From Kiloniellaceae bacterium (GTDB taxonomy: Bacteria > Pseudomonadota > Alphaproteobacteria > Kiloniellales > Kiloniellaceae): DNA of 12,882 bases. The stretch's first letter is position 1; each line of letters begins with the position of its first letter. The translations under genes were made by a program, and so were the position numbers. Where the stretch lies: contig JANQKX010000316.1 in the NCBI GenBank assembly GCA_028280915.1, positions 1-12,882 of the forward strand. Reading direction: 5' to 3'. Positions 6,441 through 12,078 of this stretch are shown here, piece by piece. The notes under the pieces are model-generated. The model did not search any database. It was not told where the DNA came from and worked only from the letters and a program-made list of their open reading frames with translations.

Positions 6441-7889
6441 ATGACGCCCGTTGAGCACGCAGACGGCAGCTATGACGTCATTGTCGTCGGCTCCAGCTTT
6501 TCCGCAACTTTTTTCCTGCACCGCTATCTGGAACGCAATCCGGGCCGGCAGCGCATTTTGGTGCTGGAAAAGGGGCCGTTCCGCGATTCAGGCTGGCAAA
6601 TCGAACATCAGCGCCCGGCCGATCACCCAGCCCACGTCTATTACGAAAAAGCGGGCGCGCACAGCTTCAATTGGGTGTTCTCGGTGGGCTTCGGCGGCGG
6701 CTCCAATTGTTGGGTCGGCAACACGCCGCGCTTTACGCCCAACGATATGCGGCTGAAAAGCCTATATGGCGTGGGACGGGATTGGCCTATTTCCTATGAA
6801 GAGATAGAGCCCTACTTCACGCAAACCGAAGCGATCATGGAGATTTCCGGGCCGAGCCGGCCCTATTGGCCCCAATCCAAGCCCTATCCCCTGCCGGCGC
6901 ACAAGGTTTCCGACGCGGATCGGCTGATGATGCAGGCCAGCCCCGAATTCCATATGGAGGCCCCGACCGCCCGGGCGTCGCGGGACACGGCCACGCGGCC
7001 AGCCTGTTGCGCCAACGGCGTCTGTTCCATCTGTCCCATCGGGGCCAAATTCACCGTGCTGAACAGCATGATGGCCCCTTATGAGGACCCGCGGGTCTCG
7101 GTGATGGTGAATGCGGAAGTCCACAGCATCGATATGGCCGGCGGACAGGCCCGCGGCGTCACCTTCTTGCATAACGGCCGGGAAAAGCGGGTCCAGGGGG
7201 ATTTGGTGGTCTTGGCCGCCAACAGTATTTTTAATCCGGTCATCATGATGCGCTCGGGGCTAGAATCGCCCGCGCTGGGCCGGTACCTCCATTGCCAGCT
7301 GGCCTTCACGGCGGAGATCCTGCTCGACGGCGTGGACCACTTCAACGGCAGCTCGCTCTTGGGCTGCCACAATTTCAGCCAGTATGACGGCGCGTTTCGA
7401 AGTGAGCGCGGCAGCATGGTGATCGAGACCCACAACATGGGGCGGCTTCGCGTCGAGGAGGGCCGCTGGCGCCAGGTCATGCCCGTTTTCATGAAGGTCG
7501 AGGAAATCCCGCAGCTTGAAAACCGGGTCGTCCTGCCCGAAGAAAGCGGCGGCAAGCCCATTGCCGAGTTTAGCGGTTTCACGCCCTACGCCCGGAAAAC
7601 CTACGACATGGCCCACGACCTTTTGGCCCAGGCTTTTGCGCCGCTGCCGGTCGAGGGTATCGAGGTCGCCCCCATCCTGGGATCCAGCACCCACGTGCAC
7701 GGCACCACCGTCATGGGCGATGATCCCACTGATTCCGTGCTTGACCGGGACCTCATCGATCACCGGGTGCGCAATTTGGTGGTGCTGGGCGCCGGGGCCT
7801 TTCCCAACGGCGCCCAAGTCAATCCCACCTTGATGCTGTCGTCCCTGGCCTTGCGCACGGCGGACCGGCTCAGTGCGAGCCAGGTTTAG
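6441..7889 (+). CDS. GMC-family FAD dehydrogenase catalytic subunit, probable [3Fe-4S] type
   Basis: This 482-residue flavoprotein should oxidise a sugar or other alcohol. DVIVVG (12-17) begins the FAD Rossmann fold, but the dinucleotide loop is degenerate: Gly17-x-Ser19-x-x-Ala22 replaces GxGxxG. Glu43 ends strand 2, and the second FAD motif is VGFGGGSNCW (82-91). Cys189, Cys190, Cys195 and Cys198 form CC-x4-C-x2-C, like the [3Fe-4S] site of bacterial FAD-dependent glucose dehydrogenase. The C-terminal domain has HVHGTTVMG (His418, His420) and VNPTLMLSSLALRTAD (Asn461), the usual GMC active-site pair. ATG 6441 is chosen over an in-frame TTG at 6411 because GAGGAA (6428-6433) precedes it. There is no signal peptide; export probably depends on the downstream Tat protein. 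Substrate unknown. Confidence 0.9.
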   Translation: MTPVEHADGSYDVIVVGSSFSATFFLHRYLERNPGRQRILVLEKGPFRDSGWQIEHQRPADHPAHVYYEKAGAHSFNWVFSVGFGGGSNCWVGNTPRFTPNDMRLKSLYGVGRDWPISYEEIEPYFTQTEAIMEISGPSRPYWPQSKPYPLPAHKVSDADRLMMQASPEFHMEAPTARASRDTATRPACCANGVCSICPIGAKFTVLNSMMAPYEDPRVSVMVNAEVHSIDMAGGQARGVTFLHNGREKRVQGDLVVLAANSIFNPVIMMRSGLESPALGRYLHCQLAFTAEILLDGVDHFNGSSLLGCHNFSQYDGAFRSERGSMVIETHNMGRLRVEEGRWRQVMPVFMKVEEIPQLENRVVLPEESGGKPIAEFSGFTPYARKTYDMAHDLLAQAFAPLPVEGIEVAPILGSSTHVHGTTVMGDDPTDSVLDRDLIDHRVRNLVVLGAGAFPNGAQVNPTLMLSSLALRTADRLSASQV

Positions 7890-7907
7890 GGCAAGCCAGG
7901 TTTAGGG
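7878..7907. repeat. 16-bp-period tandem duplication at the GMC stop codon
   Basis: AGCCAGGTTTAGGG occurs at 7878-7891 and again at 7894-7907, identical over 14 nt. The first copy holds the last codons and TAG stop of the GMC gene. The second lies in the spacer and supplies the AGGG of the ribosome site of the next gene. The period is not a multiple of three, which the non-coding position tolerates. Confidence 0.85.
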
Positions 7908-7915
7908 AGAGTGTC

Positions 7916-8431
7916 ATGAGTAACAAAAACAGACCGACAGGCGCGGCGGAAGATAGCCGAAAAGGGACATCCAGCACCAGCCGGCGGGCGTTCCTGGGCG
8001 GCGGCTTGTTTGTCGGTGCGCTGGTCTTCCTGGGCGGGTTCAGCTGGTTCCAGCGCAAACCCGAAGACATCGTCATCTCCGCCATTCGGCGTAATCTGCC
8101 CGAACAGTCCCTGCCCGAGAGGGATCTGCAGGATTTCGCGACGAACTTCGCCGCCAAAAACAAACAGATGCGCAAAAACGAAATGGCGGTCAACGGGCTG
8201 CGCACCATTGGCCCGATCGTCTTTTCCGAGACTTTTCAATCCCTCTTGCCCACCCATCGGGCCCAGCTGCTGGCTAAATTCGAGCGGGAAATCGTCACGT
8301 CGTTCTTGTTTTCGACCGACTTTTTCCAACAGGGCGCGCAAGGCTGGGAGAACGTCTCCTACGTGGGATACTATGATCCCTACGAGCATCCGTGCGGCAA
8401 TCCCCTGGCGGAGTTCAGCCGGCCCGCCTAG
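7916..8431 (+). CDS. Tat-signal small (gamma-like) subunit of the GMC dehydrogenase
   Basis: This 171-residue protein has a twin-arginine signal: Arg23-Arg24 in SRRAFLGGG, then a hydrophobic stretch to about residue 43 (LFVGALVFLGGF). The rest has no recognised catalytic motif and ends GYYDPYEHPCGNPLAEF. Size, Tat signal and position beside a GMC subunit match the small subunit of FAD-dependent glucose dehydrogenases (about 168 residues) and the gluconate 2-dehydrogenase subunit 3 group. There it acts as chaperone and carries the folded flavoprotein through the Tat pore. ATG 7916 has AGGGAG 6 nt upstream, and only 26 nt separate it from the GMC stop, so the two are co-transcribed. The family call is by context and features, not strong sequence recognition. 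No cytochrome gene follows. Confidence 0.75.
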   Translation: MSNKNRPTGAAEDSRKGTSSTSRRAFLGGGLFVGALVFLGGFSWFQRKPEDIVISAIRRNLPEQSLPERDLQDFATNFAAKNKQMRKNEMAVNGLRTIGPIVFSETFQSLLPTHRAQLLAKFEREIVTSFLFSTDFFQQGAQGWENVSYVGYYDPYEHPCGNPLAEFSRPA

Positions 8432-8441
8432 CGACAAGCAA

Positions 8442-8469
8442 CAGGTTTGGTGCAGGCACAGCCAACCTG
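8442..8469. terminator. Possible bidirectional terminator between convergent genes
   Basis: CAGGTTTGG (8442-8450) pairs with CCAACCTG (8462-8469) with one bulge. An alternative inner stem is GTGC (8450-8453) with GCAC (8456-8459). It sits in the 61-nt gap between two convergent stop codons, where a terminator is expected. No T tract follows, so the call rests on position and structure. Confidence 0.4.
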
Positions 8470-8492
8470 AGATCGCTCCCAGGAAAAGGCGG

Positions 8493-8846
8493 TTATTGGG
8501 CGCCCTGCCCTTCATCCTCGCCGAACATCTTATCCATCACGGAATTAAAATCCTGATCCAGGTTGTCGATGGCCTGGTCGATGGACATCTGTTTGTCCTC
8601 GGCGGTGGAGGCCACGTTGGCGCCCCTGCCATCAGAGGAAAGGTCGCCGCGGTCTTCGCCGTCGTCCCGGCCATCCCCGTCGCCGCCATTCCGGTCACCG
8701 CCGCCATGGCCCCGGCCCTTGGCCTCGGCGGACTGTTCGGTCAAAACGGAATCGGTGGAAAAATCAAGACCGTAAGGCACGGCGACCAAACCGGAAATCA
8801 GGGCGGCGGCCAGGGCCAAAGACAGCTTAGAGGCAATATATTTCAT
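8493..8846 (-). CDS. Small secreted or membrane-anchored Asp/Gly-rich protein, unknown function
   Basis: The family is not recognised. The 117-residue product starts with a basic residue and a hydrophobic stretch (about residues 8-24), with a possible signal-peptidase site at AEA (40-42), so it is probably exported. Residues 43-72 are low-complexity and charged, full of Gly, Asp and Arg (GGDGDGRDDGED), reminiscent of calcium-binding acidic loops but without a regular RTX nonapeptide. The C-terminus is predicted helical and acidic (SIDQAIDNLDQDFNSVMDKMF). The frame is open 19 codons upstream, but ATG 8846 is preferred because the signal sequence begins there and GGGAA lies about 9 nt before it. 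It is convergent with the Tat-subunit gene and divergent from the cyclase. Coding status is supported by the coherent export signal; function is open. Confidence 0.7.
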   Translation of the reverse strand: MKYIASKLSLALAAALISGLVAVPYGLDFSTDSVLTEQSAEAKGRGHGGGDRNGGDGDGRDDGEDRGDLSSDGRGANVASTAEDKQMSIDQAIDNLDQDFNSVMDKMFGEDEGQGAQ

Positions 8847-8900
8847 TGTTTTCAATTCCCTAACGCATGTTTTTGCACTCACTTGCGAGGGAGTGTAACC

Positions 8901-8920
8901 CATGAAGATTTCATGAATCT
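8901..8920. promoter_or_regulatory. Overlapping dyads between the secreted-protein and cyclase genes
   Basis: CATGAA (8901-8906) and TTCATG (8910-8915) form a perfect inverted repeat around GAT. The right arm is also part of the 8-bp palindrome TTCATGAA (8910-8917), and AGATT (8906-8910) pairs with AATCT (8916-8920). Clustered ATGAA half-sites in a divergent promoter region suggest an operator. The binding protein is unknown. Confidence 0.4.
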
Positions 8921-8931
8921 TAAACGGGGCC

Positions 8932-8978
8932 GATCAGCGCCAACCCGCCATCCAATAGGTCCATTGGAAGCGCTGGTC
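8932..8978. promoter_or_regulatory. Nested inverted repeat upstream of the adenylate cyclase gene
   Basis: The outer arms GATCAGCGC (8932-8940) and GCGCTGGTC (8970-8978) pair over 9 bp with one G-U. The inner arms TCCAAT (8951-8956) and ATTGGA (8963-8968) pair perfectly around AGGTCC. No T tract follows on the plus strand. It lies 80-127 nt before the cyclase ATG and could be an operator or a structured leader. Confidence 0.45.
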
Positions 8979-9058
8979 ATCCTTGAAGCTTGCTGTATTT
9001 TACGAAGATTGTCGAAAGGCCAGGGCCTCGGAGAATTGAATCTGGGGGAAAATGGATC

Positions 9059-10342
9059 ATGGGTGACGCGCCGCTAACATCACCACCCCCACCGCCGCTT
9101 AACCTGGAGGGCTTGCCGGCCCGCGTCCTGAGGCGGGGCCTGCAAGGCCTGCCGGTGGGCGAACAGATCGACGGCTTTTGCCGGGAAGTCCATAACAGCG
9201 GCTTTCCCCTCAAGCGGGTTTCCACGGGCATGTACACCCTTCATCCCCGCTACGGCTCCCAAACCTTTGTTTGGCGGCCCGACGCCGACGGCATTGAGCA
9301 CATTCCCCGGGAGCGGGCCGTGCTGAGCCAGGACCTCTATCTGAAGAGCCCCGTGCACCACATGCGCAGCCGGGGGCTTTTATCCCTGCGCCGCCGACTT
9401 GACACGAAGGGCGGCGAGGATTTTGTCCTCTTTGACGAACTGCGGGCGGAAGGCCTTAAGGACTATGCCGCTCACATCGTGCCCTATGACCCCGACCAGG
9501 TGCAAAATTTGACCAAAGGGCCGAAGGGAGCGAGCGATACCGGGCCTTCGGACGATGTGCTCAACGGAATCTTCTTTTCCTGCGCCACGGACCTGCCCCA
9601 AGGCTTTGACGACGGCCAGCTCCGACAGGTCGAGGAAGCTCTGCCTTATCTGGCCTTGGCCACCAAGTCCCGCCTGACCTATGACGTGGCCAGCACGGTT
9701 TTGGAAACCTATCTGGGCCGGGACGCCGGCGCCCGGGTTCTCACCGGCGCCATCGAGCGAGGCTCGGCCGAAGCCATCCGCGCCGTCATCTGGTTTGCCG
9801 ATCTGCGCGGCTTCACAAAGCTGACCGACCGTCTGCCGCGGGATCTCTTGGTGGCAACGCTCAACGACTATCTGGAAGCCATGGCAGAGCCGGTTCACGC
9901 CCACAACGGCCAGATCCTCAAGTTCATGGGGGACGGCTTGCTGGGCACCTTCGATTTGACGGGCCGGGCGGCCGCCGATGTGTGCCAAGATGCCCTCGCG
10001 GCCGCGACGGCCTTGCAAAAGACCTTCCCCGCCCTCAACGACAGCCGCCGGGCCGCCGGCAAACCGGTCATGGAATTCGGCCTGGCGCTGCACCTGGGTG
10101 AGGTTTTTTACGGCAACATCGGCGCTCGGGAGCGGCTCGATTTCACCGTGATCGGCCCGGCGGTAAACGAAGCCAGCCGCATTCAGGCCCTATGCCGGCC
10201 CCTGGAGCGGAACATCCTGGTTTCCAGCACCTTCCAAATGGCCGCGGGTCAAAAAACCGGCAGCGCTTGGCCCTTGCAATCCCTGGGCTTTCACGCCCTG
10301 CGCGGGGTGCGCGAGCCTCAGGAGCTTTTCGGCTTGCCCTGA
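9059..10342 (+). CDS. Class III adenylate cyclase with N-terminal sensory region
   Basis: The protein should convert ATP to cyclic AMP in the cytoplasm. It has 427 residues and no membrane helix. Residues 1-240 resemble the N-terminal region common in alphaproteobacterial cyclases (a GAF-like sensor is inferred), ending in a linker with TYLGRDAGARVLTGAIERG. The catalytic domain follows: metal-binding Asp248 (WFADLRGFT) and Asp292 (KFMGDGLLGTF), ATP-selecting Lys288 and Asp361 (LDFTVIG), and transition-state Asn370 and Arg374 (VNEASR). All essential residues are present, so it should be active as a homodimer. ATG 9059 is chosen over an upstream in-frame TTG (8990) because GGGGGA (9044-9049) precedes it. 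Adenylate rather than guanylate specificity is inferred from Lys/Asp. The input signal is unknown. Confidence 0.93.
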   Translation: MGDAPLTSPPPPPLNLEGLPARVLRRGLQGLPVGEQIDGFCREVHNSGFPLKRVSTGMYTLHPRYGSQTFVWRPDADGIEHIPRERAVLSQDLYLKSPVHHMRSRGLLSLRRRLDTKGGEDFVLFDELRAEGLKDYAAHIVPYDPDQVQNLTKGPKGASDTGPSDDVLNGIFFSCATDLPQGFDDGQLRQVEEALPYLALATKSRLTYDVASTVLETYLGRDAGARVLTGAIERGSAEAIRAVIWFADLRGFTKLTDRLPRDLLVATLNDYLEAMAEPVHAHNGQILKFMGDGLLGTFDLTGRAAADVCQDALAAATALQKTFPALNDSRRAAGKPVMEFGLALHLGEVFYGNIGARERLDFTVIGPAVNEASRIQALCRPLERNILVSSTFQMAAGQKTGSAWPLQSLGFHALRGVREPQELFGLP

Positions 10343-10530
10343 GTATTTTTGCGTATCCTTCGAGCCCGATGGTCTGGGCGGTTGATCACAAACCGATTTC
10401 GATCGACACAAAAGCACCACACAATCAGAATGAGGTTATTCTTCAAGGCGCAGGGCGAAAAGCAGGGCAAAATAGAAACCTGCCGTTCCACACCATGGGC
10501 AAAGGCGGAAAAACCACAGCGAGGGCAAAG

Positions 10531-11412
10531 ATGACGCAAGCAGGACGAGACACCAGCCAGGACACCGAGTTCGTGCGGTTTTGGAACGAGGTCTTGGCGC
10601 CCAAGTTCATCCGCTTCAAGCACATCCTGGTGGATGGCCTTACCCATCACAGCGAAGCGGTTTTCCCCTCCCTGCCGGTTAAGGAAGGCAACAGTGTGCT
10701 GGACGTGGGCTGTGGTTTCGGCGACACGGCGATCAAGCTGGCCAACATGGCCGGCCCCTCCGGCCACGTGGTGGGCATCGATTGCTGCGATGCCTTTTTG
10801 GACTATGCCCGCGACGATGCGGCCGCCCAAGGGGTGGGCAACGTATCGTTCCAAAGGGGTGACGCGGAAATCGCCCTGCCCGTCAACGAATACGATTTTG
10901 TCTTTTCCCGCTTCGGCACCATGTTTTTCACCAACCCTGTGGTGGCCATGCGCAACATGCGCCAGGCCCTGAAGCCCGGCGGGTGCATGGTCCACATCGT
11001 GTGGCGGGACCGGGCGGACAATCCCTGGCTGTCCAGGGCCAAGGACGTGGTGCTGACCTTCCTGCCGCCCCCCGGAGAGGACGCCCAGACCTGCGGCCCC
11101 GGTCCCTTTTCCATGGCGAATGAATCCATGGTGCGGGGCATGATGACCGCCGCCGGTTATAGCGATATTGAGTTCACGCGCGTGGATGCCCCGGTTCTGA
11201 TCGGCAAGAACGTGCAAGATGCCATCGATTTTCAGCTGGCCCTGGGGCCCGCTGGCGAGGTCTTTCGGGAAGCCGGTGCCGAGGCCGAGGAAAAGCGCGA
11301 GGCCATCGAAAAAGCGCTCGCCGACGACATCGCCGCCCAGGAAGCCACCGCCGAGGGCATCATCATGGACAGCTCGTCCTGGGTGATCAGCGCGGTCAAT
11401 CCGGCGAACTGA
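10531..11412 (+). CDS. Class I SAM-dependent methyltransferase
   Basis: The 293-residue product has a Rossmann-fold methyltransferase core of the UbiE/Methyltransf_11 kind. Motif I is VLDVGCGFG (56-64), the ribose-binding acidic residue is Asp84 in VVGIDCCD, motif II is around YDFVFSRFGTMFF, and motif III is ALKPGG. The C-terminal third (WRDRADNPW, then an acidic Ala/Glu-rich stretch) is like small-molecule methyltransferases; nothing points to DNA, RNA or protein as substrate. ATG 10531 has GAGGG 5 nt upstream; an in-frame ATG at 10495 is possible but lacks a ribosome site. It lies 188 nt after the cyclase gene on the same strand and converges on the SnoaL-like gene. Substrate unknown. Confidence 0.9.
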   Translation: MTQAGRDTSQDTEFVRFWNEVLAPKFIRFKHILVDGLTHHSEAVFPSLPVKEGNSVLDVGCGFGDTAIKLANMAGPSGHVVGIDCCDAFLDYARDDAAAQGVGNVSFQRGDAEIALPVNEYDFVFSRFGTMFFTNPVVAMRNMRQALKPGGCMVHIVWRDRADNPWLSRAKDVVLTFLPPPGEDAQTCGPGPFSMANESMVRGMMTAAGYSDIEFTRVDAPVLIGKNVQDAIDFQLALGPAGEVFREAGAEAEEKREAIEKALADDIAAQEATAEGIIMDSSSWVISAVNPAN

Positions 11413-11435
11413 TCTGGGCGGCGCGGCGTCACGAC

Positions 11436-11484
11436 CGGCCCCGGTTCGGCATATGGCGGGGCCGATCGCTCGCATGACCCCGCC
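11436..11484. terminator. Possible termination region with two mutually exclusive hairpins
   Basis: CGGCCCC (11436-11442) can pair with GGGGCCG (11458-11464). The overlapping GGCGGGG (11455-11461) can instead pair with CCCCGCC (11478-11484). Both are 7-bp GC stems in the gap between convergent genes. Neither is followed by a T tract, so intrinsic termination is uncertain. Confidence 0.35.
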
Positions 11485-11487
11485 AAG

Positions 11488-11535
11488 AAGCCGGACACCT
11501 AACAAGCCGAACACCTAACAAGCCGGTCGCCTAAA
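11488..11535. repeat. Three 16-bp tandem repeats at the end of the SnoaL-like gene
   Basis: Units at 11488-11503, 11504-11519 and 11520-11535 all begin AAGCCG. The first two match at 15 of 16 positions, the third at 13 of 16. The third unit contains the TAG stop codon of the minus-strand SnoaL-like gene; the other two lie just past it. The period is not a multiple of three and the extra copies are non-coding. Confidence 0.88.
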
Positions 11536-11920
11536 AGGCCGCTTTCCACTGCTCCGTGTCGATGAACCAGCGTTCCTCGAAAACCTTGCCGGCGCGCAGC
11601 TTAAACAGCACGGCGAGCTGGCTGCCCTCCGGAACTTTGTCGCTTTTCCACTCCAGAATGGAAACCACCTCCCCGTTGTCGCCGATTTGCCGAATGGCGG
11701 TGATATCAAAGCCGGGCGGCAGGACGGTGCCCAGGTTCTCCAGGGCTTGGCGAAAGGCCGCCGGGCCTTTCAAAACGTCGTTCTGGCCGGGCATGACAAA
11801 TATCATATCCTCGGTATAATCGGCGATCAGCGTGTCCCAGTCGCCGCGGGCCACCGCCTCCCAGCCCCGTTGCACGATCTCGGCATCGCTGCCGGCGCCG
11901 CCAATTTGTGAATCCGACAT
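11531..11920 (-). CDS. SnoaL/NTF2-like fold protein, unknown substrate
   Basis: This 129-residue protein has the features of the SnoaL-like group of the NTF2 superfamily, a small cone-shaped fold used by isomerases, cyclases and ligand-binding proteins. It has an opening helix (VQRGWEAVARGDWDTLIADYTEDMIFVMPG) split from the strands by NDVLKGPAAFRQAL, then strands ending FKLRAGKVFEERWFIDTEQW. No signal peptide is seen, so it is cytoplasmic. ATG 11920 is supported by AGGAG 7 nt upstream; a nearer ATG is out of frame. It is convergent with the methyltransferase and divergent from the LuxR-type regulator. SnoaL-like proteins are often annotated near secondary metabolism, but nothing here proves a reaction. 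Confidence 0.83.
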   Translation of the reverse strand: MSDSQIGGAGSDAEIVQRGWEAVARGDWDTLIADYTEDMIFVMPGQNDVLKGPAAFRQALENLGTVLPPGFDITAIRQIGDNGEVVSILEWKSDKVPEGSQLAVLFKLRAGKVFEERWFIDTEQWKAAF

Positions 11921-11948
11921 TTCATGGCTCCTTTTTTGCTGTGGTGAT

Positions 11949-11968
11949 GGGCCTGATGCTAAAGGCCC
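11949..11968. promoter_or_regulatory. Inverted repeat in the leader or promoter of the SnoaL-like gene
   Basis: GGGCCT (11949-11954) and AGGCCC (11963-11968) form a perfect 6-bp dyad around an 8-nt centre, 29-48 nt upstream of the SnoaL-like ATG. It could be an operator or an RNA hairpin. Function unknown. Confidence 0.35.
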
Positions 11969-11990
11969 CCGCGCATTAGGAAAATCCGGC

Positions 11991-12004
11991 GCTTGCTGTA
12001 TATT
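11991..12004 (+). promoter_or_regulatory. Candidate -10 region of the LuxR-TolB gene, shared with the cyclase upstream region
   Basis: TATATT (11999-12004) is a good -10 hexamer, but the -35 at correct spacing (TTAGGA, 11976-11981) is weak. The surrounding 14-mer starting GCTTGCTGTAT matches 13 of 14 bases of 8988-9001, upstream of the adenylate cyclase gene. Transcription from here would fit the start at TTG 12079 with a leader of about 70 nt. Confidence 0.3.
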
Positions 12005-12078
12005 GCCTACGGCAGTTGATGTATTTGAATACCGGCACAGGCACGAAGAACAAAAACACGGCCAACCTGGAGTGCGCT

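Noticed and set aside
8010..9077. Plus-strand frame spanning the Tat-subunit gene, the secreted-protein gene and the cyclase upstream region
   Set aside because: It overlaps the Tat-subunit gene in another frame, is antisense to the next gene, and is Arg/Ser/Pro-rich without domain features.
9380..10093. Minus-strand frame opposite the adenylate cyclase
   Set aside because: Antisense of the catalytic domain with all active-site residues; no independent support.
10318..11514. 398-codon minus-strand frame opposite the methyltransferase
   Set aside because: Antisense of a clear SAM methyltransferase; His/Gly-rich shadow composition.
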